Source: JAKAVN01 sp963734845
GTDB lineage: Bacteria; Desulfobacterota; Binatia; Binatales; Binataceae
Assembly (NCBI GenBank): GCA_963734845.1
Contig: CAVTIS010000003.1
Span: forward strand, 124,001-188,000
DNA length: 64,000 nucleotides
Direction: 5' to 3'
A program made the position numbers and the translations under genes. This document shows positions 50,903 to 59,893 of the stretch, one piece after another (within the stretch, counting starts at the first letter, position 1; every line of letters begins with the position of its first letter). The notes beneath the pieces were generated by a model. That model was not told the DNA's origin. It did no database searches and worked only from the letters and a program-made list of their open reading frames with translations.

Positions 50903-51667
50903 ATGCCTCTAAACGGATTGGCAGGCAAAACCGTGATCGTCACCGGCGCCGCCCAGGGTATCGGCCGCGCGTACGCACGCCGCTTCCGCGACGAGGGATG
51001 CAACGTCGTGCTGGCCGACGTCAACGCGGACAAGGGCCGAAGCGTGCTCGCCGAAGTCACCGACGCGGGCGCCAGCGCGATCTTCTGCACCACCGACGTC
51101 TCCAGCGAAGCGTCGTGCAAGCAGATGGTGGACGAAGCGCTAAGAGCCTTTGGCCACGTCGACGTGCTGATCAACAACGCGGCCATCTTCTCGACCATCA
51201 CGATGAAGCCGTTTTGGGAAATGAGCGTCGCCGAATGGGACGGCCTGATGGCGGTCAATCTGAAGGGCGTATGGCTCGCCGGCAAGGCCTGCAGCGCGCC
51301 GATGCGCGAACAGAAAAGCGGGGCGATCGTGAACATCTCGTCGGCGGCCTACATGCTGGCGCGCCCGGGCTACGCGCACTATATGGCGTCCAAGGCCGGA
51401 GTGCTCGGACTCACGCGCGCGATGGCGCGTGAACTGGGCGAGTACAACGTGCGCGTCAACGCGATCACGCCGGGTCCGGTCTATACCGAGATCGCGCGCG
51501 CCACCGTCACTCCGGAGCAGAAGGAAGCGATGCTCAAGATGCAATGCCTTAAGCATCACGAAACGCCGGCAGACCTGGTCGGCGTGGCCGCGTTCCTGGC
51601 CTCGGACGACGCCGGTTTCATCACCGGGCAGACGATCAACTGCGACGGGGGCCTGGCGTTCATCTAG
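50903..51667 (+). CDS. Short-chain dehydrogenase/reductase
   Basis: The product is 254 residues, classical SDR. The cofactor loop is TGAAQGIGRAYARRF (14-28), Asp at the end of the second strand (VVLADVNADKG) indicates NAD preference, and NNAA is at 91-94. The catalytic Ser (146/147), Tyr160 and Lys164 lie in VNISSAAYMLARPGYAHYMASKAG. The C-terminal FITGQTINCDGGL is typical. The substrate is an unknown alcohol/ketone. It is followed 36 bp later by a MetE-family gene. Confidence 0.9.
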   Translation: MPLNGLAGKTVIVTGAAQGIGRAYARRFRDEGCNVVLADVNADKGRSVLAEVTDAGASAIFCTTDVSSEASCKQMVDEALRAFGHVDVLINNAAIFSTITMKPFWEMSVAEWDGLMAVNLKGVWLAGKACSAPMREQKSGAIVNISSAAYMLARPGYAHYMASKAGVLGLTRAMARELGEYNVRVNAITPGPVYTEIARATVTPEQKEAMLKMQCLKHHETPADLVGVAAFLASDDAGFITGQTINCDGGLAFI

Positions 51668-51703
51668 ATGCGGGATTTCGGCTAACTGAAAGACTTCGAC
51701 TGA

Positions 51704-52855
51704 ATGAAAGCTCTCGACCGCATCCGCACCGACGTCGTCGGCAGCCTGCTGCGTCCCGTCGCGCTGGCTGAAGCCCGTCTCCGCTTCGAGCGCGGCGAAA
51801 TGGGCGAGCGCGAGTTTCGCGCGGCCGAAAACGAAGCCGTCGATCGCGCGATTCGTCTGCAGGAGCAAATCGGACTCGCCGTCGTCACCGACGGCGAGTT
51901 CCGCCGGCTCAATTTCCAGGACAGCTTCGGCGAGGCGGTTTCAGGTTACGACCGCGGGCAGGCGACGCTGGATTTTTACGATCAACGCACCGCGGGCGCC
52001 CAGCCGCTCCAGCGCTTCGACGTTCCGGTCGGCGTCGAACACGGCAAGGGGACGCCGGTAGTTCAGCGCCAGCGCGTGGTCGAGCGGCTGCGCCTTCGGC
52101 GCAACCTGGTGCTCGAGGAGTATCGTTACGCGTCCGCGGCCGCGCGCAAACCTGTCAAGGTTACGCTCATCGGACCCGATCGGATTTCGCAGCGCGTCGA
52201 CCTCGCCAACTCGGCGCAGGTCTATCCGGCGATGGAGGACTTCTTGGCCGACGTGGTCGAGGTCGAGCGCCAGATGATCGCGAGCCTCGTCGCCGCGGGA
52301 TGCCGTTACGTGCATATCGACGCGCCCGGCTATACCGCCTACGTCGACGCCCCGTCGCTCGACGCGATGCGGTCGCGTGGCGAAGATCCGGTCGCCAACT
52401 TCAAGCGTTCGCTCAAGGCCGACAACGATCTGATTAGCGGCTTCGGCGATGTGACCTTCGCAATCCATCTGTGCCGCGGGAATCAGCGCAGCATGTGGCA
52501 TCGCGAGGGCGCCTACGACGCAATTGCCGAGATGCTATTCGACGAACTGAACCACGACCGCTTCCTGCTAGAGTACGACTCGCCGCGCGCCGGCAGCTTC
52601 GCGCCGCTGCGCTTCGTGCCCAAGGGCAAGACCATCGTGCTCGGCCTGGTCAGCACCAAGGTGGCGCAACTCGAAACGATTGACGATCTGAAGCGGCGAA
52701 TCGACGAAGCCGGCCGATACGTCGCGCTCGAACAACTGGCGCTCAGTCCGCAGTGTGGCTTCGCTTCGGAGTTTGTCGGCAATCTGGTTACCGAGGATGA
52801 TCAGAAGCGCAAGCTCGAACTGGTTGTGGAGACGGCGCGTCAGGTCTGGGGCTGA
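51704..52855 (+). CDS. MetE C-terminal-domain family methyltransferase
   Basis: The product is 383 residues, about half of a full MetE, corresponding to the catalytic barrel only. RTDVVGSLLRP, AVVTDGEFRRLNFQDSFGE, VKVTLIGPDRISQR, YVHIDAPGYTAYVD, AIHLCRGNQRSMWHREG and LALSPQCGFASE follow the order of the cobalamin-independent methionine synthase catalytic domain. The zinc ligands should be His and Cys of IHLCRGN, Glu near FLLEYD, and Cys of PQCGF. Such stand-alone enzymes use methylcobamide-like or other methyl donors, or demethylate small molecules. The acceptor is not certain. Confidence 0.85.
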   Translation: MKALDRIRTDVVGSLLRPVALAEARLRFERGEMGEREFRAAENEAVDRAIRLQEQIGLAVVTDGEFRRLNFQDSFGEAVSGYDRGQATLDFYDQRTAGAQPLQRFDVPVGVEHGKGTPVVQRQRVVERLRLRRNLVLEEYRYASAAARKPVKVTLIGPDRISQRVDLANSAQVYPAMEDFLADVVEVERQMIASLVAAGCRYVHIDAPGYTAYVDAPSLDAMRSRGEDPVANFKRSLKADNDLISGFGDVTFAIHLCRGNQRSMWHREGAYDAIAEMLFDELNHDRFLLEYDSPRAGSFAPLRFVPKGKTIVLGLVSTKVAQLETIDDLKRRIDEAGRYVALEQLALSPQCGFASEFVGNLVTEDDQKRKLELVVETARQVWG

Positions 52856-52879
52856 AGCTCGTCGAAAGCGAATTCGAAG

Positions 52880-53293
52880 CTAGATGCTGATGCTATTGGT
52901 GAGTATCAGCAGTTGGCCGGCTAGACCAGCTTCTCGATGAACCCCGATCGCCTGCACCTCGGGTGACGTAATCAGCCGCTGGAATTCTGCTCGCGACGGA
53001 TATTCCACGATCGCGACCACGTCCCACAGTTCTTCGACGTCGCCGATAACCAGCCCATTCACGCGGCCGCTGAACAGAAACCGTCCACCCGCGCGCTCGA
53101 CGATCTTTCGCATCTCGGTGGCGTAGCGCATGTATGCCTCAACGCCGGAGACCTCATCCGACCGGCCGTCCTTGTAAACCGCCTGGTCGCGAAATTTCAG
53201 CAGATTGACCATCGCGACCGGCCCGCTCGAAGTATCGGCGACCAGCGCTTGAATTCTCTGCGCACTCGGATAGACCGCATTGTCCACTTTCAA
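52880..53293 (-). CDS. DUF1330-like protein, last gene of the aromatic operon
   Basis: The product is 137 residues if the start is TTG 53293, which has GGAGG eight bases upstream. The longer frame to 53422 overlaps the aldolase gene in another frame. DTSSGPVAMVNLLKFRDQAV, GVEAYMRYATEMRKIVERAG and WDVVAIVEYPSRAEFQRLIT fit the ferredoxin-like dimeric alpha-beta barrel of DUF1330/EthD-type proteins. They may bind or isomerise small intermediates. It lies 75 bp downstream of the class II aldolase. Confidence 0.7.
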   Translation of the reverse strand: MKVDNAVYPSAQRIQALVADTSSGPVAMVNLLKFRDQAVYKDGRSDEVSGVEAYMRYATEMRKIVERAGGRFLFSGRVNGLVIGDVEELWDVVAIVEYPSRAEFQRLITSPEVQAIGVHREAGLAGQLLILTNSISI

Positions 53294-53367
53294 TTTCGGT
53301 TCCTCCGTCAGCCAAGCGCAAGCAGGACCCGCAAAGCGCTCTCTGGATTTGGTCGTGGAGGCGCGAG

Positions 53368-54093
53368 TCAGGTCTGGGGCTGAAGGCGCCGGCGTTCCGC
53401 CCGGAGTTTCCACAACTCCCATGAGCGATCGATCTGCGCGGCGTTACAGGCCGCGGCGGCTTCCGCTTCCTCGCGCGTAAGGTAAATCACGGTGCCCAAG
53501 CGCATCGCCTCGGACTGCAGCGCCGCGCTGATCTCCGTGTAGACCGCATTAAAAACCGCCTGGCGCATGCTCGATCCCACAACCGTGCAACCATGCCCGC
53601 GCATCAGCACCACCGATCCAGCGCCGAGCGATTTCGCCAGGGCGGCTCCCAGGGCGCGATCGCGAATCAGGAGGTCAGTGCCGGGCCCGGCGGCCGTGCG
53701 GATTTCGAAGACCGGACAGCCCTCGCCGAGCACCCCGCCGAGGTGCCAGACGGCGCGCAGCGGCACGTGCTTGGCCACGCTGAAGGGCACGACCGCCGGT
53801 GAATGGCTATGCACCACCGCGCCAGCGTCCGGCCGCGCCCGGTAAATTTCACTATGGATGAACCGTTCGAGGTAGAGCGCCCGGCCACTCGCGTCGAGAG
53901 CATTGCCGTCGAAGTCGAACTCCATGATGTCGGCGGGGGTGACCAGCGCCGGCGCGATACTGCGCGCCAACAGGAAGCGGCCGCTTTCCGTCGGGTGACG
54001 AACGCTGGCGTGCCCGAATCCGTCGACCACGCCCTGGTCGAACAGGATGTGGTTAGCCGCTACCAGCTCGTCGATCGCGCTCGCCGCCTCAGG
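53368..54093 (-). CDS. Class II aldolase/adducin-family protein
   Basis: The product is 241 residues. ATG 54093 overlaps the stop of the aldehyde dehydrogenase by five bases, so the two are coupled. ANHILFDQGVVDGFGHASVR, the zinc-binding VVHSHSPAVV and RGHGCTVVGSSMRQAVFNAV match the L-fuculose-phosphate aldolase/ribulose-phosphate 4-epimerase fold. In catabolic operons such members cleave or decarboxylate short hydroxy- and oxoacids. It probably acts late in the aromatic pathway. Confidence 0.85.
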   Translation of the reverse strand, partial: PEAASAIDELVAANHILFDQGVVDGFGHASVRHPTESGRFLLARSIAPALVTPADIMEFDFDGNALDASGRALYLERFIHSEIYRARPDAGAVVHSHSPAVVPFSVAKHVPLRAVWHLGGVLGEGCPVFEIRTAAGPGTDLLIRDRALGAALAKSLGAGSVVLMRGHGCTVVGSSMRQAVFNAVYTEISAALQSEAMRLGTVIYLTREEAEAAAACNAAQIDRSWELWKLRAERRRLQPQT

Positions 54094-55576
54094 CATCGAA
54101 CTCGACGTGCACGTTCTTGATTTGCGTCGCATCCATCATTTCTTCGATCGACTCTTCCCGGCCCACGCCCGACTGCTTGTAACCGCCGAACGGGGCGGCG
54201 AGGTAATGCGCGCTCGAGGAGTTGATCCATACGTAACCCGCCTCGACGCGCGCGGCGATGCGATGCGCGGTGGCGAGGTCGCGAGTCCAGATCGAAGCCG
54301 TCAGGCCGTACTCTACGTCGTTGACCGCGCGCAGCATCTCGGCCTCATCCGCCCATCGAAAGACGCTGAGCACCGGGCCGAATATTTCCTCGCGCGCGAT
54401 CCGCATCTTCGGCGTCACGTCGGCGAAAATCGTCGGCTCGACGAAGAAACCCTTGCTCAGATGCGCATCCTGCGGCGATTTGCCGCCGGCGACCAGCCGC
54501 GCGCCGTCCTCGACGCCGTAGCCGATGTAGCGCATGACCTTGTCGAACTGCTCCTTGCTGATCAGGCTGCCCATCGCGGTGCTCTGCTCGGTGGGGATGC
54601 CGGGTTTTATCGCGCGCGCCGCCGCGGCTACGCGCTCCAGCACCGCGTCGTGGATCGCCTCGTGCAAGAAGGCGCGGCTGGTCGAACCGCACGACTGGCC
54701 GCACCAGGTGAAGTTCATCCCGCGGATGATTCCGGCGGCAACCTTGTCGGGGTTGGCGTCGGGGTAGGCAATCAGCGCGTTCTTGCCACCCAGTTCGAGC
54801 GCCACCTTCTTGAGCGAATCGGACGACGCCCGCATGATCGCTTTTCCCGTCGGCACCGATCCTATCAGCCCGACCTTCGCGACCAGCGGATGAGCCGTCA
54901 GTGCGGCACCGCACTCGCGTCCGCCCGGCAGGACGGAGAACACGCCGGGCGGAAAAAGCGGCCCGACCAGCTCGGCGAAGCGCAGCGATGAGAGCGGCGC
55001 CTGCTCGGGCGGTTTGACGATCAGCGTGTTGCCGGTCGCGAGCGGCGCGCCGGTGCGCATCGCGGCGAACAACAGCGGATGGTTGAACGCGTTGATGCGC
55101 GCGATCACGCCCAGCGGCTCGCGCAGCGTGTAGTTCAACACACCGGGGCCCATCGGGATGGTGCTGCCTCTGACCTCGCTGACCAGGCCGGCGAAATATT
55201 CCACGCTGGCGGCGCCGATCGCCGAGTCGTTGATCATCTCGGCGATCGGATTGCCGCAATCGGCGGCGTCGATGAGCGCCAGTTCGCGTCCGTGCCGGCG
55301 GAGCAGCGCCGCGACCTCGCGCAGAATTTTTGCGCGCTCCAGCGGCTTCACGTCGCGCCACTGGAAAAATGCCGTATGCGCCGCGCGCACCGCGCGATCG
55401 ACGTCTTCCCCTCCGGCCCACGCGACCTTGCCCAGCGATTGGCCGGTGGAGGGGCTCCAGACATCAGTGCGAGCGCCCTCGGCGGCGGCGTGCCAGCCGC
55501 CCGCGTAGTAGAGTTCGCGCGGAATCGCGGCGACCAGCTCTCTTTGATCGATTGTTTGTTGGCTCGCGTCAGACAT
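54089..55576 (-). CDS. NAD(P)-dependent aldehyde dehydrogenase
   Basis: The product is 495 residues from ATG 55576, with GGAGA about ten bases upstream. INAFNHPLLFAAMRTGAPLA and TLIVKPPEQAPLSS form the cofactor region, Glu261 (LELGGKNALI) is the general base and Cys296 in GQSCGSTSR the nucleophile. FGPVLSVFRWADEAEMLRAV and FGGYKQSGVGREESIEEMM are canonical. It oxidises an aldehyde, probably one released by the DapA-type or class II aldolase of the same operon. Confidence 0.93.
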   Translation of the reverse strand: MSDASQQTIDQRELVAAIPRELYYAGGWHAAAEGARTDVWSPSTGQSLGKVAWAGGEDVDRAVRAAHTAFFQWRDVKPLERAKILREVAALLRRHGRELALIDAADCGNPIAEMINDSAIGAASVEYFAGLVSEVRGSTIPMGPGVLNYTLREPLGVIARINAFNHPLLFAAMRTGAPLATGNTLIVKPPEQAPLSSLRFAELVGPLFPPGVFSVLPGGRECGAALTAHPLVAKVGLIGSVPTGKAIMRASSDSLKKVALELGGKNALIAYPDANPDKVAAGIIRGMNFTWCGQSCGSTSRAFLHEAIHDAVLERVAAAARAIKPGIPTEQSTAMGSLISKEQFDKVMRYIGYGVEDGARLVAGGKSPQDAHLSKGFFVEPTIFADVTPKMRIAREEIFGPVLSVFRWADEAEMLRAVNDVEYGLTASIWTRDLATAHRIAARVEAGYVWINSSSAHYLAAPFGGYKQSGVGREESIEEMMDATQIKNVHVEFDA

Positions 55577-55601
55577 CTCGAAATCTCTCCTTGCGCGCGT
55601 G

Positions 55602-56735
55602 CTAACGAAGTCCGGCCTGCCTGGCGAGCGGCATGATCTCCTGTTTGAACTGCCGCATGCCGTCGATGTACCGCGGCCACGAGAGCACCGCGCCATCAAG
55701 GCCCATCTCCGAGAGCCTTTCCAGCCCCTCGACGATCTGTTCGTTGGTGCCGACCAGCGGATAGCCGCCCCATCCCGCGATGAAATGCCTTTTCATCGAG
55801 CGCAAGGTTTCCGGCGGCAGAATTTGCGCGTTGATACCCATCGTCTCGACCAGGTTGGCCACCGCGACCCAATCGCCTTTCTGATTGACGTAGTAATCGA
55901 AGAAATCGCGGGCCTCTCTTTCAGTCTCTCCCTGGACCACGTAGGCGGCGGTCCACAACTGGAGGTCGCGGCCGTATTCGCGCTGGGCAAGTTCGCGATA
56001 GCTGCTGACCCGCGCCTTGGCTCCGGCGGCGTCGTCGGGATTGAAAATCACGAACGCGACATCGCAATACTTGGCCGCGTAGTGGCGTCCCACCTCGGAG
56101 CCGCCCGCATTCATCACGACCGGATAAGGCGCCTGGATCGGCTTGGGTCGCAGAATCCCTTTCTTGATTTGGTAGTACTTGCCGCTGTAGTCGAATTCCT
56201 CGTCCTCGGTCCACAGACGCTTGATGATGTCGAGCCATTCGATCGCGCAATCGTAGCGGAGGTCGTGATCCATCTGCGGCGCGCCGAACATCTCGATCTC
56301 GGGCAGGAACCATCCGGTGACGATGTTGAGCGCGAAGCGTCCGCCGGTAACGTGATCGATCGTCGTGGCCTGCTTGGCGGCCATGATTGGATGCACTGTC
56401 GGCACGTGCGAGGTCGCGAACACCGCCGGGTATTTGGTCGCGGCGCCGATTGCGGCGGCCCAGGTGTACGGCTCGAAGCCGGCGCCGTTGAAATTCGTGA
56501 TCCCGCCGAAGCCCTTCCAGCGGCCGACCGGCACCAGCGCCTCGAACTCCATCTCATCGGCTAGCCGCGCGAGCGTGAGCGTGCTCTGCCAGTCGGCCTG
56601 CAGAGTGCCGTCGATCGTGGTGATCGCGCATCCGTGGCTCAGATTACTGGAGAAGGTACCGAGCTTGAACTTGCGGTCATTGAAGAGCGGATTGGTTTTG
56701 CGCCGCGGGTCGTCCGCGCTTTTGTGCATGCTCAT
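55602..56735 (-). CDS. FMN-dependent luciferase-like monooxygenase, RutA/SsuD-type
   Basis: The product is 377 residues. KLGTFSSNLSHGCAITTIDG, EFEALVPVGRWKGFGGITNF, MAAKQATTIDHVTGGRFALN and IVTGWFLPEIEMFG, then GRHYAAKYCDVAFV, follow the two-component FMNH2-dependent monooxygenases (alkanesulfonate, dimethylsulfone, pyrimidine RutA). These need a separate flavin reductase, not encoded in the window. It is in the aromatic operon between the DapA-type aldolase (17 bp upstream) and the aldehyde dehydrogenase, so oxygenation of a ring-derived intermediate is likely. Confidence 0.85.
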   Translation of the reverse strand: MSMHKSADDPRRKTNPLFNDRKFKLGTFSSNLSHGCAITTIDGTLQADWQSTLTLARLADEMEFEALVPVGRWKGFGGITNFNGAGFEPYTWAAAIGAATKYPAVFATSHVPTVHPIMAAKQATTIDHVTGGRFALNIVTGWFLPEIEMFGAPQMDHDLRYDCAIEWLDIIKRLWTEDEEFDYSGKYYQIKKGILRPKPIQAPYPVVMNAGGSEVGRHYAAKYCDVAFVIFNPDDAAGAKARVSSYRELAQREYGRDLQLWTAAYVVQGETEREARDFFDYYVNQKGDWVAVANLVETMGINAQILPPETLRSMKRHFIAGWGGYPLVGTNEQIVEGLERLSEMGLDGAVLSWPRYIDGMRQFKQEIMPLARQAGLR

Positions 56736-56752
56736 ATGTGGCTTACTCCCAA

Positions 56753-57661
56753 TCAGGCCGTGGCCAACAGGCCGGCGCGCGCGAGCACTCCGTCCAGGCG
56801 CGCGGCTAGTTCGGGCGTCGCCGGCATCATCGGCAGCCGATGCTCTTCGGTTTCGAGCAACCCCATTCGCTTCATCATGTATTTGAGCGGCGTGGGATTG
56901 GTGTCGAAGAAGATCGCCTGATTGAGTTCAAACAGCGCGTCGTGCGCGGCGCGCGCCGGCGCGAGGCGTTCGGCGAACACATCCTCGCACATCTGTGCGA
57001 GCGCTGCGGGTTTCAGATTGCCCGCGGCATTCATCAGGCCGCACGCGCCGATCGTCATCATCGGAAAACTCAGCTCTTCCAACCCGACGAAAATGCGAAA
57101 CTCGTTCCCCATCCGCGCGAGCACCTGGGTCACCAGCGCAAGGTCGTTGGCCGCGTGCTTCATCCCGACCAGGTTGGGGGTCCGCTCGGCAATGCGCTCG
57201 ATGGTCGCAGCCTCGACATTGACTGCCGCTCGTCCGGGTATGTGGTAGATAAGCATCGGCAGCCGCGTACGTCCTCCGATATCGACATAGTATTCGACCA
57301 GGCCGCGCTGCGGCGGGCGGATGAAGTACGGCGTCACGACCAGGACCGCGTCGGCGCCCGCTTTTTCCGCGGCGGTGGTCAACTCGATCGTATCGGCATG
57401 CGATTGCGAGCCGGTAGCCGCGACCACCGGGACGCGGCCGCGCGCGGTCTGCACCGCGAGCCGCACTAACTCGTTGCGCTCCTCGATGCTCAGAGTGCTC
57501 GGTTCCGCCGTGGTGCCGTTGACGACTACTCCGTGCGAGCCTTCGGCCACCTGGCGCTCGACCATCCGCGCGTAGGCGTCGTAATCCACCGCGCCGGCCC
57601 GAAATGGCGTGACCAGCGGAGGGTAGGAGCCGCGCAGAAAATTGCGGTTAAGCGCCACCAT
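56753..57661 (-). CDS. DapA-family (class I) aldolase/lyase
   Basis: The product is 302 residues. GSYPPLVTPF, NGTTAEPSTLSIEERNELV, Tyr139 in YHIPGR and the Schiff-base Lys168 in LVGMKHAAND place it in the dihydrodipicolinate synthase/N-acetylneuraminate lyase superfamily. A biosynthetic DapA role is unlikely because it is embedded in a catabolic operon. Superfamily members also act as hydratase-aldolases on ring-fission products (the naphthalene pathway NahE type). It begins 3 bp after the bicupin gene stop. Confidence 0.87.
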   Translation of the reverse strand: MVALNRNFLRGSYPPLVTPFRAGAVDYDAYARMVERQVAEGSHGVVVNGTTAEPSTLSIEERNELVRLAVQTARGRVPVVAATGSQSHADTIELTTAAEKAGADAVLVVTPYFIRPPQRGLVEYYVDIGGRTRLPMLIYHIPGRAAVNVEAATIERIAERTPNLVGMKHAANDLALVTQVLARMGNEFRIFVGLEELSFPMMTIGACGLMNAAGNLKPAALAQMCEDVFAERLAPARAAHDALFELNQAIFFDTNPTPLKYMMKRMGLLETEEHRLPMMPATPELAARLDGVLARAGLLATA

Positions 57662-57664
57662 CGC

Positions 57665-58753
57665 CTAAGCGACCTTGGCCCGGTTGGTGTCGAAGCCGTA
57701 GCTGGAGCCCAACAGGCGCGCCGGATGCTTCAGGTCCTCCTGCCACATCAACGAATCCATCGCGATGTTGAGGGGGCTGTCCTGGATAGTCAGTTCGTAC
57801 ACCGGCTCGTCGTTGGAAGCGTGATTGTGCACTGCCCATCCCGGCGCCGACAGCATCAGGTCGCCCGCCTTCCACGGCAGCACCTTGCCCTGCACCGTGC
57901 TATATCCACTCCCCGAGAAGTAGTAATTGATTGCGGCGGCGGCGTGGCGATGTGGTTTGTCAACGATGTGCGGCGGGCGCACGGTCATGGTCGCGAAAAA
58001 ATTGTGCGTGGTGCCGTTGGTGCGTCCGGTCGCCGGGTTGTACAGGAGGTACAGACGCCGTCCGACGTAGGAAGAGCCGAGCGCCTGCAGCTTGTCGAGA
58101 TGCTCCTTGACCTGGCGCCACGGCCAGAATAGCACCGGCGATTCGATCACGTCCGGGCTTATCAGTTTTTCGTAGGGCAGCAGGTAAGCGCCGTCGCTGT
58201 TAAGCGCAAAGGTGCCGAACGGGTTGACGTGACGCGCGTCAATTTCGCCGGTCGGGGCCTCGCCCTGGATTTCTTCGGCCGGCGGATTTTCCTCGACGAT
58301 ATGTGCGTTCATTTTTTCCAGCAACGCGGCGTTGCTGTAGGTCAGCCGCACCTGCAGGTCATCGCTGTCGTTGAAGTTCTGGTAAACGTTCAACGAGGGC
58401 GTGTTCCAGACGTCGAACTGGCCGAAATTGATTTGCCGGCCGTTGACCACTGCGTGTCCGCGGCCGCGGATGCAGAAGTTGACCTGCGAGGAGTTGTGGC
58501 GGATCGGCTTGGTGCGCTCGCCCGGCTTGAGCACGTCGAGTGCGACCTGGATTCCGGGAGCGAGGCCGGTGCCGTTTTCGTTGGGATGCACGATGAGCGA
58601 GCGGCGCCGCCCGTTGGCCGGCGGCGGCAGACTCGCGAGCCGATCGACCTCGGCTTCGATCTCTTCCTTGGTGATCACGATCGACGGCCACAGATCGATC
58701 TTGGGAGTAACGTAACCGCTGCGATCGACGAATCTGGGTTTTATTTCGCTCAT
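57665..58753 (-). CDS. Bicupin dioxygenase, gentisate 1,2-dioxygenase-like
   Basis: The product is 362 residues with two cupin domains. The N-terminal one contains IRHNSSQVNFCIRGRGHAVV and the C-terminal one HIVDKPHRHAAAAINYYFSG, then STVQGKVLPWKAGDLMLSAP and GWAVHNHASND. The His-x-His of PHRHA and the later His of VHNH are the likely iron ligands. Gentisate, 1-hydroxy-2-naphthoate and salicylate dioxygenases have this architecture and open an aromatic ring between hydroxylated carbons. It follows the cyclodeaminase-like gene by 105 bp in the operon, and three 15-bp repeats lie directly upstream. Confidence 0.8.
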   Translation of the reverse strand: MSEIKPRFVDRSGYVTPKIDLWPSIVITKEEIEAEVDRLASLPPPANGRRRSLIVHPNENGTGLAPGIQVALDVLKPGERTKPIRHNSSQVNFCIRGRGHAVVNGRQINFGQFDVWNTPSLNVYQNFNDSDDLQVRLTYSNAALLEKMNAHIVEENPPAEEIQGEAPTGEIDARHVNPFGTFALNSDGAYLLPYEKLISPDVIESPVLFWPWRQVKEHLDKLQALGSSYVGRRLYLLYNPATGRTNGTTHNFFATMTVRPPHIVDKPHRHAAAAINYYFSGSGYSTVQGKVLPWKAGDLMLSAPGWAVHNHASNDEPVYELTIQDSPLNIAMDSLMWQEDLKHPARLLGSSYGFDTNRAKVA

Positions 58754-58798
58754 TGGTCTGTCCTTCTGAATTCTGTCTTGCTGAATTCTGTTCTGCTG
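58754..58798 (-). repeat. Three 15-bp tandem repeats covering the bicupin ribosome-binding site
   Basis: Read on the minus strand, CAGCAGAACAGAATT, CAGCAAGACAGAATT and CAGAAGGACAGACCA run directly into the bicupin ATG at 58753. The last copy contains AGAAGGA, the presumed ribosome-binding site. Copy-number change would alter the leader without touching the protein. Confidence 0.6.
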
Positions 58799-58858
58799 AA
58801 CTGAAATTGCCTCGCGATTGAATTGCGCCGCCGACAGGTTCGATACACTGGCGAGGGC

Positions 58859-59893
58859 CTACACGTTTTTGCCGCCCAGACGCGGCTTGGCCCGGAGCGT
58901 CGGAGCCAGTGGCCGTCCCACGCCGTTGGCGCGCGCGCGGCCGAGAACCTCGACGCCCATCGAGAGATCCGAAATTCCCATACCCATCGCCTTGAACAGC
59001 GTCAGGTCCGCGTCCGCCGGGCGGCCTTTACCCGTTGCAATCACACGGCTCAACGGCTGCACGTCACTCCAGGCGTGATCATCGTCGCCGTAAAACTCGA
59101 TAAATTCGCGCGAGAGATTGCGCACGCCGGGAACAGTGTCGGCCGCGACCACCGCGCATCGCCCGAGCATCGAGGGCTCGAATTCGGCGCGCTCCGGCAC
59201 GACGGCGCCGACCGCGTTGATATGCGCTCCGCGCGCGACCATCGCGGATTGCAGAAAAGGCGCGGTCGCGCGCGTGACCAAGGTTATGATGTCGGCGTCT
59301 TTTACAGCGGCGGCGATGCTCGCCGCGGGTTCGATTTCCAGTTTCAACTCTGCGCTTGCACGTTTCGCGAAAGCGGCCGCGTTTTCGGGATTGCGGCTGG
59401 CCACGCGCACGCGCCCGAGCTTGCGCACCGCGGCAACTGCCGCGACCTGGGCGAGCGCCTGTTTGCCCGCGCCGACCAGCGCCATCTCGGCCGCGTCCGG
59501 CGCGGCGAGCCATCGAGTCGCGAGCCCGCTGATTGCGGCGGTGCGCAACTGTCCGAGCGCGAACGCCTCAATCACCGCCACCAGTTGGCCGTTGGCGGCG
59601 TCGAACAGGATCAGCAGGGGATTCGCGCCGCCCTCGGTGTGTGCCCAGGTCTTGGTGCCGACCACTCCCTCGGCCAGCATCGTTGCGCCGATCGCGTGCA
59701 GGGTGTCGCCATGGCCGAACGTGGTATGGGTCTTCGCCATGTTGACCGCGCCGCCCCTGGCCTCCGCCGAGAGCCCGCGCTCCAGCGCCGCTATCGCATC
59801 GCCCATGTCGACCAACGCGGCGACTTCCGCCTCCGTGATCCAGAGCGCCTGACCGCTCATCGCGTTGCCACGGTTCATAGCTGTTTCATTCAT
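58859..59893 (-). CDS. Ornithine cyclodeaminase/mu-crystallin-family protein
   Basis: The product is 344 residues. LWITEAEVAALVDMGDAIAA, GTKTWAHTEGGANPLLILFD, ISGLATRWLAAPDAAEMALV and the dinucleotide motif VGAGKQALAQVAAVAAVRKL fit the family, which includes ornithine cyclodeaminases, ketimine reductases and amino acid dehydrogenases. Its ATG overlaps the stop of the dioxygenase beta subunit by four bases, so it is an integral part of the aromatic operon. A role in removing or reducing a nitrogen-bearing side group is possible and would hint at an aminated substrate. Confidence 0.85.
   Translation of the reverse strand: MNETAMNRGNAMSGQALWITEAEVAALVDMGDAIAALERGLSAEARGGAVNMAKTHTTFGHGDTLHAIGATMLAEGVVGTKTWAHTEGGANPLLILFDAANGQLVAVIEAFALGQLRTAAISGLATRWLAAPDAAEMALVGAGKQALAQVAAVAAVRKLGRVRVASRNPENAAAFAKRASAELKLEIEPAASIAAAVKDADIITLVTRATAPFLQSAMVARGAHINAVGAVVPERAEFEPSMLGRCAVVAADTVPGVRNLSREFIEFYGDDDHAWSDVQPLSRVIATGKGRPADADLTLFKAMGMGISDLSMGVEVLGRARANGVGRPLAPTLRAKPRLGGKNV

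Noticed and set aside
56753..57661. Assignment as biosynthetic dapA or as nahE
   Set aside because: The Lys/Tyr active site fits the whole superfamily. Operon context argues against lysine synthesis, and the sequence alone does not prove a NahE-type hydratase-aldolase.
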